Shown here one piece after another: positions 34,626-43,410 of a DNA stretch of 64,000 bases (positions within the stretch are counted from its first letter, which is position 1; each line of letters starts with the position of its first letter). The stretch is taken from positions 3,018,368-3,082,367 of the forward strand of contig CP070696.1 in the NCBI GenBank assembly GCA_020353535.1, in the 5' to 3' direction. The notes under the pieces are model-generated. The model made no database searches and was not told where the DNA came from. It saw only the letters and a program-made list of their open reading frames with translations. A program made the position numbers and the translations under genes. The stretch comes from Spirochaetaceae bacterium. Its GTDB lineage: Bacteria > Spirochaetota > Spirochaetia > SZUA-6 > DRHE01.

Positions 34626-35524
34626 CGCTTCTGCTCCGCAACCCGCTCTCGGTTCAACCGCATATACAACAGCGTGAGCAGCAGGTTGATCAAAAGAATC
34701 AGCACGGCCACGGCGGCACCCCTGCCCATGTAGCCGTACTCAAAGGCTTGATGATACAGAAACACTGCGATGACCTCGGTCCTGTACAGAGGTCCTCCGC
34801 CGGTCATGGCATAGATCAGATCGAAGAAGTTGACCGTATACATCGAGATCAAAACCAGGTTGATCATAATGAAAGGCCGGATCAGGGGAAGGGTCACATA
34901 GCGGAATTTCTGTCCGGCTCCGGCCCCGTCCACGGTAGCCGCCTCGTACAGCTCGTAGGGGATGCTCTGGAGTCCTGCCGTCTGCAGGGTGAAGCTGAAG
35001 GCGGTGCCGTGCCACACATTAGCGATGACCAGGCAGGGCATGACCAAATTCAGGTCGTTGAGCCAGCTGGGGAGATTTACAGCGCCGAACAATACGAGCA
35101 GGTAGTTGAGTACGCCGAGACGGGGCTCGTACATGAAACGCCAGGAAATGGCGATCACGATGGCGCTGGTTACCCAGGGCAAAATGAATATCGCCCGGAA
35201 GATGTCTTTTCCTCGCACCCACTTCTGGTTCACCAGCAGGGCTATGGCCAGACCGAAGCCCAGCTGGCCCGCAATGCTCCCGCCGACGAAGTAAAAGGTA
35301 GCGGGCAGCACCTGAGTGAAGAAGCCCGGCCCCTGGAAAGTGAAGATAGTCAGGTAGTTCTTCAAACCGACGAAGGTCTGGCGGCTGAGCGAGGCCAGCT
35401 TGACCTCCTGGAGACTCAAAAGTACGGTCTGGATGAGAGGGTAGACGAGAATGAGAAATATCAACAGCAGGGCTGGAAGAATGAGGAGGTAGCCGCTGAT
35501 GATGTTCCTGGTCTGTTTTCTCAT
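34622..35524 (-). CDS. Carbohydrate ABC transporter permease, MalF type
   Basis: The protein has 300 residues from ATG 35524 (a TTG two codons earlier is also open). Six membrane helices are seen. The EAA loop YEAATVDGAGAGQKFRYV is near 215, with TLPLIRPF following, typical of CUT1 MalF-like permeases. It forms the heterodimeric channel with the MalG-type protein encoded downstream. The binding-protein gene lies about 70 bases upstream in the same orientation. Confidence 0.88.
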   Translation of the reverse strand: MRKQTRNIISGYLLILPALLLIFLILVYPLIQTVLLSLQEVKLASLSRQTFVGLKNYLTIFTFQGPGFFTQVLPATFYFVGGSIAGQLGFGLAIALLVNQKWVRGKDIFRAIFILPWVTSAIVIAISWRFMYEPRLGVLNYLLVLFGAVNLPSWLNDLNLVMPCLVIANVWHGTAFSFTLQTAGLQSIPYELYEAATVDGAGAGQKFRYVTLPLIRPFIMINLVLISMYTVNFFDLIYAMTGGGPLYRTEVIAVFLYHQAFEYGYMGRGAAVAVLILLINLLLTLLYMRLNRERVAEQKR

Positions 35525-35596
35525 TCTCAAGTCACTGTCAGAGATCAGGTTTGAAATGCTGGAGGAGACTCATCGTCTCCTCCAGCCTGTTCATAA

Positions 35597-36919
35597 TTAT
35601 TGGGCGAGCAGCTGGTCGACCTTCACCGCAGCGGCATCGAGGGCCGCTTTGGGGCTGGCCTGTCCGAGCACAGCCGCCTGGATTGCGTCCTGGATGGCTG
35701 CCGAAATCTCCGTGTATTGAGGAATTCCCGGCCTGAAGTGGGCATAGGGAAGCGAGTTCAGGATCACGTTAAAAAACGGATCGACGGAGTAGTAATCCTC
35801 CGGCCGCTTCATCAGGGAGTAAAAGGTCGGGACATAACCCCTTGCAGAGGTGTACATGAACTGGGCATCGGGAGCGGCGCCGATCGAGATCAGCTCCCAG
35901 GCCAGATCCGGGTGTTTGGCACCTTTTGGTACGGACAGCAGATACCCGCCGGACATTGTAGAGTACTCTCCGCCGGGAGCCTTGGGAATCAGAGCCGCAC
36001 CGAAATTTTCCTGGAATTTTTCAGGCGTTAGATCCGGTAACACCGACTTGGCCAATCCCAGGGTCTTCGTCATATAGGATATGGCGAACTTATCCTGGAA
36101 TACGGCGGTGTCGATGTCCATGTAGTTGCCGCTTACAATACTGTTCGGAGTGATTCCGTCTTTCACCATTTTTACATGGAACTCCAGGGCTTTGACACCC
36201 GCATCGCTGTTGAACGCAGCCTTCTTCATGTCGTTTGTCAATATTTGTCCGCCCGCGGAGAACAGCATTCCGAAGAAGCGCATCGCCGTTTCTTCCTCTT
36301 TCATGGCCGGAAAACCGTACCCGTAGTAGGCAGGTGCCGAGGTTATCCTCTTCGCCATTGTGTACAGTTGGTTCCAATCCTCTGGCGGCTTGTTAGGATC
36401 CAAACCCGCGTTCCGGAACAATTTCTTGTTGTAGGCCATGATTCGGACATCGGTGTTCAGCCAAGTACCGTAGCTGCGGCCGTTCCACTTCGTTCCCTCT
36501 TTGAAGCTGTCGACCACGTCGGGCCATTCCTTCCAACCGTTGAGCTTGTCGGTAAGGTCAGTGAGAAGCCCTCCTTCCACGTACTCACCGACCCAGATGA
36601 TGTCTACCTGAGCCACATCGGGAGGATTCCCTCCAGCGGCAGCGGTCAGGAATTTGGCCCTCAGATCTGCCCAGCCGAATCCTTCCTCTACGAAGGTAAA
36701 TTTCGTCTCTGGGTGCCGCTTCTGGATCTCCGCCTTGGCGACCTCCCAGGGTGCCTCCTGGTCCCACGTGTAAGCCCGGGCGAAAATTCTAAGGGTTACC
36801 TCCTTTGCTTCCATGCCCGACTCCTCCTGCACAGGTGTCGCGAAGGCCATGCCAGCGCACAGAGCAGCTAGGAAGACCGAAATGATGACCGCTGCCAGCC
36901 CGTTTCTAGTTGAGTGCAT
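35597..36919 (-). CDS. Carbohydrate ABC transporter substrate-binding protein, CUT1 family
   Basis: The protein has 440 residues. A signal peptide (hydrophobic 9-27, cut near AFA-TP) is followed by an extracellular solute-binding family 1 fold: TLRIFARAYTWDQEAPWEV at the first strand, DVAQVDIIWVGEYVEGGLLTDL for the ligand-cleft entry, and MSGGYLLSVPKGAKHPDLAWELI near 325. Likely ligands are oligosaccharides or glycerol-phosphate-like compounds; the exact one is unknown. It is first in the operon with MalF- and MalG-type permeases and a HAD phosphatase. It has a 5' leader of about 180 bases from the promoter at 37107-37135. Confidence 0.88.
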   Translation of the reverse strand: MHSTRNGLAAVIISVFLAALCAGMAFATPVQEESGMEAKEVTLRIFARAYTWDQEAPWEVAKAEIQKRHPETKFTFVEEGFGWADLRAKFLTAAAGGNPPDVAQVDIIWVGEYVEGGLLTDLTDKLNGWKEWPDVVDSFKEGTKWNGRSYGTWLNTDVRIMAYNKKLFRNAGLDPNKPPEDWNQLYTMAKRITSAPAYYGYGFPAMKEEETAMRFFGMLFSAGGQILTNDMKKAAFNSDAGVKALEFHVKMVKDGITPNSIVSGNYMDIDTAVFQDKFAISYMTKTLGLAKSVLPDLTPEKFQENFGAALIPKAPGGEYSTMSGGYLLSVPKGAKHPDLAWELISIGAAPDAQFMYTSARGYVPTFYSLMKRPEDYYSVDPFFNVILNSLPYAHFRPGIPQYTEISAAIQDAIQAAVLGQASPKAALDAAAVKVDQLLAQ

Positions 36920-37106
36920 TTTCGTTCTCCTTGGTGTTTATATCTGAGATAAGCCCGAAATCCTCCTTTACGCGTTGATGCAGTCTGCTGCTCTTCACCT
37001 CCTTTCCGACCCATTCATGTATACGATTAGGAAGTTTTCCGGTCGAACCTCTCGACGTGATTTCATGATAGACAGTCATATAACTCGAATCCTGAGATAT
37101 ATGAGC

Positions 37107-37135
37107 ATTATAGCGTGTCTGATCTGAGGATGCAA
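37107..37135 (-). promoter_or_regulatory. Sigma70 promoter of the carbohydrate ABC operon
   Basis: On the minus strand TTGCAT (37130-37135), a 17-base spacer and a perfect TATAAT (37107-37112) are present. Shortly below the -10, CATATA and TATATG form a spaced inverted repeat. The leader to the start codon at 36919 is about 180 bases and contains two extra Shine-Dalgarno-like AAAGGAGG stretches without a convincing start codon. Confidence 0.75.
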
Positions 37136-37136
37136 C

Positions 37137-37175
37137 AAAAAAAGGGCTTTCCGCCGTGGACGACAGAAAGCCCCT
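37137..37175 (-). terminator. Intrinsic terminator of the beta-barrel-like gene
   Basis: On the minus strand GGGCTTTC (37166-37173) pairs with GAAAGCCC (37144-37151) around a 14-base loop and is followed by seven T. It lies 25 bases after the stop of the gene at 37200-37700 and directly abuts the -35 of the next promoter. Confidence 0.88.
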
Positions 37176-37199
37176 TGAACTGCTAAAGGGATAGGGCTG

Positions 37200-37700
37200 T
37201 TAGAACCAGAACAGAAGGTTGGCTCCCAGCATACCGGTGCTCTTGTCCAGTGCAACTCCCCCGTCCACAGTCAGGCCCATGATGTAGCTCAGGCCGAAGG
37301 ACAGGCGTCCCAGCTTGATGTCCGCATTAGCCTTGGCATTAAAACCGATCAGGGACGACTCACTCGCGTTGCCCAGCAGGATGGAAAAGTTTGGTCCGAC
37401 ACCGGCGGACAGGCGCAGGATCGCTAAATCCAGAGCCAGACCCGCGTCCGCGTACAGATCGATCGAATTAACCTCACCAAGAGTGACCAAGCCGAGTGCT
37501 TCGAGCTGAAGGAACCTCAACAGTATCAGGCGCGCATCCGCACCGAAGGTGAAGCCCTCCTCCCGCAGGGTCGATCCGTCCACGGATTGCCCGATGAGCA
37601 CCGGTGAGTTGAAGAATGCTGACGGTCCCAAACCGAACTCCGCAAAACAGAGCAGGGGGATGAAGGCCAGCACCAGCACAAGAATCAGCGTCTTTTTCAT
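37200..37700 (-). CDS. Small exported protein, probable outer-membrane beta-barrel
   Basis: The protein has 166 residues. A signal peptide (KKTLILVLVLAFIPLLCFA, residues 2-20) is followed by alternating hydrophobic strands rich in Gly, Ala and Leu (ADARLILLRFLQLEALGLVT, LALDLAILRLSAGVGPNFSI, ADIKLGRLSFGLSYIMGLT), ending in a terminal aromatic (LLFWF), the pattern of outer-membrane barrels. I do not recognise a named family. It is monocistronic, with its own terminator and a GGGAGG ribosome site. Confidence 0.65.
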   Translation of the reverse strand: MKKTLILVLVLAFIPLLCFAEFGLGPSAFFNSPVLIGQSVDGSTLREEGFTFGADARLILLRFLQLEALGLVTLGEVNSIDLYADAGLALDLAILRLSAGVGPNFSILLGNASESSLIGFNAKANADIKLGRLSFGLSYIMGLTVDGGVALDKSTGMLGANLLFWF

Positions 37701-37820
37701 ATTGACCTCCCTCTGACAGGAACGCTACTCCCGTCTAGTTTCGTCACATCAACAATATACACCTTTGAAACGCCGTTTCCACAGATTTCTGTTACCGAAA
37801 TCAACGCTTTTTTCCATGAG

Positions 37821-38819
37821 CTACAGCTTCAACCTCGCTCTCCCGGAGGCGGTGGCCAGGGTGATCCGAGGCAAGGCTTCGCCCCGGACCAAGCTCTTCA
37901 GATCGTAGATCTGACCCGAGTGGGCAAAGACCTCCTGACGGTCGAACTCGAAGGGGGATTCGATACGCCCCGCGTGCCGCAGTGCAGAGAACTCGATCGT
38001 TCCCGCCACCCGGTTGTCATTGAAGTCCAGCTCCACCGAACCTGCTGCGGAGGTGAGGGTAAGATCAAAGGTCGGGGTCGCCGCCAATCCTACCTCGATA
38101 TCTCCGGCGGTACTGCTGAAGCTGCACTCGCCGCTCAGCCGCAGCTCGGACACAGCGATGCTTCCGGCCACCGTGGTCGCCTCGATCTCCGCGACAACAT
38201 CGCGGAGCTCCAATGCACCGGCGGCGGTATGAAGGCTGAGGCGCCCCTGGCAGTCGGCAACCTCCACATCGCCGCTGGCTGTCGCTACAGACATATCTCC
38301 GGACAAATCTTCCAGCCGCACCGCCCCGCTGGCCGTGTTGATTAATATCCGCCCGCTGAGATCCCGAACGAAGATCCCCCCGGAGGCGCTGCGGGCCTCA
38401 AGCGCACGGTAGTCGCCCGTGGACTCAAAATCGCCGGAGGAGGAGGAAAACAAGATCCCCGTCGAATCCGGTACGGTGAGATACCAGGTAGCAAATCCTT
38501 TCGGCCGTTGCAGCAGCCGTTCCCGCAGATACAGCTCACCGCTCCGTTCCCGGATATCCACCTGGTAGCGATCCTCCGGGTAGCTGGAAACGACCCGGAG
38601 GAGGATCCGCCCGTCCGAGCCGGACTCTACAGTACAAGCGGCGCTGAGAAGCTCGATGACCAGCTCCGCTTTCGCGGGCAGCTCCCGGATGATTTCCAGC
38701 CGCTTGTCCGGTTCTGCGCCTCCCACCGCATGCAACGCGGATGCTACCAGCAATGCGCTGGTTGCCAGGATTACCAGCCGGAATTTTGGCAGGGTTCTCA
38801 GAAAACAGCGCATACCCAT
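37821..38819 (-). CDS. DUF4097 beta-repeat protein, exported
   Basis: I place the start at ATG 38819 (332 residues); a TTG at 38846 would overlap the GTPase stop. A signal-anchor-like segment (RLVILATSALLVASALHAV) precedes repeated short strands with the motif ASGxVxLxDLSGxhxhxTASG (for example RILINTASGAVRLEDLSG), the right-handed beta solenoid of DUF4097. Its function is unknown; members are putative surface or envelope-stress proteins. It follows the TGS GTPase by about ten bases and lies near another beta-repeat protein, DUF2807, and a two-component pair. Confidence 0.75.
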   Translation of the reverse strand: MGMRCFLRTLPKFRLVILATSALLVASALHAVGGAEPDKRLEIIRELPAKAELVIELLSAACTVESGSDGRILLRVVSSYPEDRYQVDIRERSGELYLRERLLQRPKGFATWYLTVPDSTGILFSSSSGDFESTGDYRALEARSASGGIFVRDLSGRILINTASGAVRLEDLSGDMSVATASGDVEVADCQGRLSLHTAAGALELRDVVAEIEATTVAGSIAVSELRLSGECSFSSTAGDIEVGLAATPTFDLTLTSAAGSVELDFNDNRVAGTIEFSALRHAGRIESPFEFDRQEVFAHSGQIYDLKSLVRGEALPRITLATASGRARLKL

Positions 38820-38829
38820 TTCCGCTGGT

Positions 38830-39801
38830 TTAGATGTGCAGCTCAAGAATATCCCTGTCCCGGACAGGCTCGTGCTTGGATACGGTGAGCGGATTCTCCG
38901 AACCCCTCCACATACGGGCGAAGCGGAGATTCTGGAGGAAATCCTTGTGGATCAGGGAGCAGATATCCCCCACGGTCTGACCGGCGAATACGGTGTACGG
39001 TTTTTCCAGCTCCGGTTTTTTTCCGGGTGCCTTTGTGTATACCCGCACGATGCCGAGCCATTCGAACAGCATCCGGGGCAGCATGCCGAGCGTCGTGGGC
39101 TCATTACTCGACATGGGCAGAATTTCGAACCGATCGGCGATCATCTCCCGCAGCAGCTCCAGCCGTGCTACTGCTCCGGGGGCGTCTTTCTTGTTGGCGA
39201 TCAACCGGCAGCGAACCCGGTCCCGATCCCCGCTGGCTTGCTTTACAAAGGCCACGTGCCGCAGCTCGAAGGCCTGGAATACCGCGTCGAGATCGTCGAG
39301 CAGAGAATCAACGGACAGATCCGCCACCAGCAGAGCCGCCTCGGCGCCGCGCAGCACGCTAAGCAGATGGGTAGGCATGAACTCTGCGGTAACAGGGGGC
39401 GTGTCCACCAGCTGAATCTGTATGTCCTCATACTGAACCATCCCCGGCTGCATCGCGTGGGTGCTGAAGGGGTACTCCCCGATATCCGGACTGGCGTTGG
39501 TAATGGCCCGGAGTATGGAGGATTTCCCGCTGTTCGGTGGTCCCACGAGAATCACCTGAGCCGCCCCTTCCTTTTCGAATCCAAGGGTAGGTCCTCCGCC
39601 GCTTTTGCGGCCGGAGCTCTCCTGCTGCTTGAGCAGCTTGGACATCCTTCGTTTGAGATCCGCGAACAGATGGTCGGTACCTTTGTGTTTGGGAAGCACG
39701 GCCATCATGTCCTCGAGTCGCGTGATCTTCTCATCGATGGTCTTGGCGGCGCGGAAGGCCTCTTCTGCCTTCTTATACTCCGGACCTGTATTCGTCGGCA
39801 T
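38830..39801 (-). CDS. GTPase with C-terminal TGS domain (Obg/DRG-like)
   Basis: I place the start at ATG 39801 (323 residues). An N-terminal helical hairpin (EYKKAEEAFRAAKTIDEKIT) with DRG/Obg character is followed by the G domain: P-loop VGPPNSGKSS near 94, YPFSTHAMQPG (switch I with Thr), LVDTPPV (DxxG position) and ANKKDAPG (NKxD). A TGS domain (VYTKAPGKKPELEKPYTVFA) from about 245 binds RNA or nucleotide ligands. The architecture resembles eukaryotic/archaeal DRG GTPases linked to ribosomes. It is read from the minus strand between a terminator and the DUF4097 gene. Confidence 0.82.
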   Translation of the reverse strand: MPTNTGPEYKKAEEAFRAAKTIDEKITRLEDMMAVLPKHKGTDHLFADLKRRMSKLLKQQESSGRKSGGGPTLGFEKEGAAQVILVGPPNSGKSSILRAITNASPDIGEYPFSTHAMQPGMVQYEDIQIQLVDTPPVTAEFMPTHLLSVLRGAEAALLVADLSVDSLLDDLDAVFQAFELRHVAFVKQASGDRDRVRCRLIANKKDAPGAVARLELLREMIADRFEILPMSSNEPTTLGMLPRMLFEWLGIVRVYTKAPGKKPELEKPYTVFAGQTVGDICSLIHKDFLQNLRFARMWRGSENPLTVSKHEPVRDRDILELHI

Positions 39802-39817
39802 AAGCTCAAGTATACGC

Positions 39818-39872
39818 AAAAAGGGCGTTTTCCTCCAACCGATCAAGCAGACCGGAGGTGGGAAAAACGCCC
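39818..39872 (-). terminator. Intrinsic terminator after the DUF2807 gene
   Basis: On the minus strand GGGCGTTTTT pairs with AAAACGCCC, extended by GGAGG/CCTCC with a small bulge and an 18-base loop, then TTTTT (39818-39822). It lies about 95 bases past the DUF2807 stop and just before the GTPase start. Confidence 0.75.
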
Positions 39873-39965
39873 GGATAACCGCGCTTCACGAACTTCCTCA
39901 TGCAGCAACGGACATCCCCAGCCAGTCGCTGGGACAGCGCCGACCATTCCCCCGAGAGCGCAGGT

Positions 39966-40781
39966 CTAGCGACGTTTGATCGACGATGCCCCGGACAGAT
40001 CGATCCGCCCCATCGTAGGATTTCCTCCGAAATACAGCCGGGAAGCTCCACTGGCATCGATGTCGAGGGTTCCGTTCAATACCACCTCGACTTCGCTTGC
40101 CCCGCTGAGCTCGATGTCTGCATCCTCGGCGGGAAAGTCCCCCAGGTCCAGATTGCTGGCACCGGAGAGGTCGAGCCGCAGATCCCTGGCCCGGCCCTGC
40201 AGGCGAATCTTGCTGGCACCGGAGGCTTCAATGTCCACATCCCGAGCAGTAATGTCTCCCTCCAGAAAGCTGGCGCCGGAAAGGTCCGCCTCGAAATCAC
40301 CGGCGGAGGAAAAACCGCTGATACGCAGGTCACTGGCCCCGCTGGCCTGGATCCCCCGTAAATCCGGCATGCGCACCTTCGCCTCCATAGTGACATTACG
40401 GGTGTTGAGGCTTATCGCGGGTTTGAGTCCGATCACCAGCGTATCTCCCCTCCTCTCCACACGGAGATGGGGCTGTAGATTTTCGTCCACCCGGACCTCG
40501 ATCTCGTAAGAACCGCCTTGAACAATCTCCACCTGGAAGGCGTGGCTCACGTCCACTCGGTTAAAACCGCGGATATCGAAGTTCTCCGTGACGATCCGCC
40601 CGGAGCCGCTTACTCGCTCACCGCCACCACTCAGCCTGTCCAGCACGACACGGGGATTTCGGGGTCCAACTTTGGTACCTAAGGGAAACCGTGTCCCGGT
40701 GCTCTGGGCGCTCAGAGTGCAGCCCAGCAGCAGAGTCGACAATACCAGCAAAGCAACTGCAGTCAATACCTTGATATTCAT
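39966..40781 (-). CDS. DUF2807 (head GIN domain) lipoprotein
   Basis: I place the start at ATG 40781 behind GAGGAGGG (271 residues). The first 21 residues end in LLLGC, a lipobox with lipidation at Cys21. The rest is the DUF2807 beta-solenoid, with repeated I/L-x-h-S-GAS elements (RGIQASGASDLRISGFSSAG, DIEASGASKIRLQG, DLSGASNLDLGDF). Members are putative adhesins or envelope polymers of unknown role. It has its own terminator, and the LuxR-type two-component pair upstream on the same strand may control it. Confidence 0.82.
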   Translation of the reverse strand: MNIKVLTAVALLVLSTLLLGCTLSAQSTGTRFPLGTKVGPRNPRVVLDRLSGGGERVSGSGRIVTENFDIRGFNRVDVSHAFQVEIVQGGSYEIEVRVDENLQPHLRVERRGDTLVIGLKPAISLNTRNVTMEAKVRMPDLRGIQASGASDLRISGFSSAGDFEADLSGASFLEGDITARDVDIEASGASKIRLQGRARDLRLDLSGASNLDLGDFPAEDADIELSGASEVEVVLNGTLDIDASGASRLYFGGNPTMGRIDLSGASSIKRR

Positions 40782-40955
40782 AGAATACCCTCCTCGTATG
40801 GTGTTAATGAAATCGCTTTCAAGATAATCTCGGAGCCGAGGGAAAAACATCGGAATAATAGTTGGAATTTGGCGGTACAAAAGCGGGAATTATTTGTGCT
40901 CCGGGTATCCTCCAAAGCACGGAGGGACTCATCAGAATGTTGTAGATCCCGCGCA

Positions 40956-41609
40956 CTAGCCTTCGGAGGAAACCAATCCCTCCCGAACCGCAAACAGGGC
41001 GGCCTGGGTTCTGTTGGGCAGCTCGAGCTTCATGAGGATATTGCTGACGTGGGTCCGTACCGTGGGCTCGCTGATGAACAGCTCCTCCCCGATCTGCCTG
41101 TTGGACAAACCTCGGCCAATGCAGCGAAGCACCTCCACTTCCCTGGAGGTTAGCTCCCCGAGGGATTGTTTCTCCCCTCCCTTCCTCATTCTTTGGATCA
41201 CTTTTCGGGCGATCTCTGGATTCAAGGCGGATTGGCCCTGATGTACATCCCGGATAGCTCGCAGCAATTCCTCCGGAGTGGCATCCTTGAGCAGGCAGCC
41301 CATGGCGCCGACTTCGATGGCGGTCAGCACTTTATCGTCTTCCGAAAAACTGGTCAGAACCAGGATACGGGCCTCCGGATCGTGTTCTCGAATCCCCTGG
41401 ATCGCCCCGATCCCGTCCATGCGGGGCATAACCAGGTCCAGCAGAATGACGTCGGGACGGAGGGATGCCGCCATCTCCACAGCTTCGGTTCCATCAGCGG
41501 CCTCCCCGACCACCTCCATGCCGGTCTCCGTCTCGATCAGCGCAAGCAGGCCTTTTCGAACCACCGCGTGATCGTCGGCAATCAAGATCCGGATCGTATC
41601 TTCACTCAT
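40956..41609 (-). CDS. NarL/FixJ-family response regulator
   Basis: The protein has 217 residues. A receiver domain (IRILIADDHAVVRKGLLALI; phospho-acceptor Asp58, Thr/Ser and Lys108 conserved) is joined to a LuxR-type helix-turn-helix (LTSREVEVLRCIGRGLSNRQ, EPTVRTHVSNILMKL). Its start overlaps the upstream kinase by eight bases. It controls transcription in response to that kinase. The DUF2807 and DUF4097 envelope genes downstream are candidate targets, by LiaSR-like analogy only. Confidence 0.92.
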   Translation of the reverse strand: MSEDTIRILIADDHAVVRKGLLALIETETGMEVVGEAADGTEAVEMAASLRPDVILLDLVMPRMDGIGAIQGIREHDPEARILVLTSFSEDDKVLTAIEVGAMGCLLKDATPEELLRAIRDVHQGQSALNPEIARKVIQRMRKGGEKQSLGELTSREVEVLRCIGRGLSNRQIGEELFISEPTVRTHVSNILMKLELPNRTQAALFAVREGLVSSEG

Positions 41610-43332
41610 TTTCCATCTCCACCTTTACCTGGACGCTCACCAGCGTACCCCGGCTGGGAGCCGACTCGAACTCCAGCCGCCCCCCGAGCTTCTCCACCCG
41701 TTCCTTCATCCCCCTGATACCCACCCCGCCGCTGCTCTGAAGCACACTCGGATCAAAACCGACGCCGTCGTCCTGTACTTCAAGGGTGACAGTGTCACCT
41801 CGGCTGTGCACTCTCAAACGCAGCGAAGCGGCCTTTGCGTGTTTGAGGGCGTTGTTCAAGGCCTCCTGAGCAAGGCTGTACAGTTCCTGCTCGAGGAGCT
41901 TCGGCAGCCGCATCGAGGCAGGCGCGTCGATTTCCACCTCGATTCCGGCTCGCTTCTCGACTGTGTCGAGCCTGTGCTTCAAGGCACCTATCAAGCCCTT
42001 CTGTTCCAATTCAGATGACCGCAGCTCATAGACCATCAGACGCATCTCTTTCAAGGCCTGACGGGAGGCGCCGATCAGCTGATCCAGGGATTGCGCTGCT
42101 CGCCTGGCCTCCGCACCAGCCAGGTGTCTGCGAGCCGCCTCGGCAAAAAGGGTCACGCTGTACAGGGATTGGCTCACCGAGTCGTGCAGGTCCCTGGCGA
42201 CCCGGCTTCGCTCCTCCATGATCGCGAGCTGCCTCTGCTGCTGCAGCACTTCCCGAGTCCGCGACTCGACCTTCTGCTCTAGACTGCGGTACAAAATCTT
42301 CAGGGAATCCGCCATCGTATTGAACCGTCGAGCCAGAACCTCAATTTCGTCACCGGTGAGGGCGACGATGGGATGGTCGAACTTTCCGGCCGCGACCCGG
42401 GCAGCTCCTTCTGTCAGGTCCCGTATCGGTTTGAGTATTCTCCCCACGGAGAACAATACCATCATAGTCGAGGCTGCTCCACCGACCACGAGGACCGCCA
42501 GAAGTACCAGACTATAGAGTCGAACCGGACCGACGATCACCTGCCAGCGTTCTCTGGTGATCAACGCCCAGCGCGTACCCGCAAGCGGGGCATAGCCTGC
42601 GATTATCCGTTCGCCGGAGACATCCTTGATTACGGTCGCACCGCTCAGTCCGTAGGTGGCTCCCATCATCGGTACCGTTCCCGCCAATGCGGTTCCCAAG
42701 AGTTTGCGATCTCGATGGTAGATGAACTTTCCCCGACCGTCCACAAGGTAGGCGTAGCCGCTGCGGTTTCTCGCGAACTCCAAAAAGGTAGCAATATCCT
42801 CGATCAACGGCGATGCCGCCAGGGTCGCCACGCCGGCCACGATCGCTTTCACCTCGCCCTGATCCGTGAGAATCGGAACGGCGCAGACGACGGCGGGCTG
42901 TTTTTTCAAAGGATCACGAAGAATGTCCGAGTAGGCGGGGCGTCGCTCCCGGGCTATGCTCGCAAACTCCCATGAGATCAGTCCATCCCACCCTTCTGCG
43001 CCCGGCACAGAGAGAAGCAGACCACCTTTCGGATCGTACAGGGCGATTCCCCCGTCGAACAGATCGAAATCCTCATCACGGAGATCCTCCTGCCGATCAA
43101 TCAAGATCCGCCCCAAGCTCAACAGATTCGACGCGGCTGCCGCCATTCTACGTTCCACCTGGCCGGCCACGACCCGGGCCAACTCGGTTTCCCGCTGCCT
43201 GGCGATGCGCTGAGGGACCCTTTCGAAAACCTGGATCCCGACGATCACGATAATGACAATCACCAGCACGAAGGGGAGCAGGGAGTAGAAAAGGACCTTG
43301 GCTTGTATACTGCTGAACTGCGGTCGTTTCAA
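41602..43332 (-). CDS. Sensor histidine kinase, HisKA_3 (NarX/LiaS-like) with Cache sensor
   Basis: The protein has 576 residues. The first helix (VLFYSLLPFVLVIVIIVIVG, 13-32) is followed by a periplasmic double-Cache-type sensor (FDGGIALYDPKGGLLLSVPG, YAYLVDGRGKFIYHRD), a second helix near 270-295 and HAMP. A coiled linker leads to the HisKA_3 dimerisation domain with the phosphorylatable His in VARDLHDSVSQSLYS and an HATPase_c domain (EALNNALKHAKA, GVGIRGMKERV). It pairs with the NarL-type regulator that it overlaps by eight bases. The stimulus is not readable. Confidence 0.9.
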   Translation of the reverse strand: MKRPQFSSIQAKVLFYSLLPFVLVIVIIVIVGIQVFERVPQRIARQRETELARVVAGQVERRMAAAASNLLSLGRILIDRQEDLRDEDFDLFDGGIALYDPKGGLLLSVPGAEGWDGLISWEFASIARERRPAYSDILRDPLKKQPAVVCAVPILTDQGEVKAIVAGVATLAASPLIEDIATFLEFARNRSGYAYLVDGRGKFIYHRDRKLLGTALAGTVPMMGATYGLSGATVIKDVSGERIIAGYAPLAGTRWALITRERWQVIVGPVRLYSLVLLAVLVVGGAASTMMVLFSVGRILKPIRDLTEGAARVAAGKFDHPIVALTGDEIEVLARRFNTMADSLKILYRSLEQKVESRTREVLQQQRQLAIMEERSRVARDLHDSVSQSLYSVTLFAEAARRHLAGAEARRAAQSLDQLIGASRQALKEMRLMVYELRSSELEQKGLIGALKHRLDTVEKRAGIEVEIDAPASMRLPKLLEQELYSLAQEALNNALKHAKAASLRLRVHSRGDTVTLEVQDDGVGFDPSVLQSSGGVGIRGMKERVEKLGGRLEFESAPSRGTLVSVQVKVEMENE

Positions 43333-43410
43333 TATGAGCCTGCGATTGCCGCTGGTAGAATGCTGCCATTATAGAGGGGGAGAATGAAAAAAGGAATGAC
43401 CTTACCCGCG

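Noticed and set aside
36923-37010. Leader peptide upstream of the carbohydrate binding-protein gene
   Set aside because: A GTG frame of about 30 codons ends over the start codon, but its Shine-Dalgarno directly abuts the GTG with no spacing, so translation is unlikely.
38656-39969. 437-codon plus-strand frame opposite the GTPase and DUF4097 genes
   Set aside because: The opposite strand carries complete GTPase motifs; this frame shows none.
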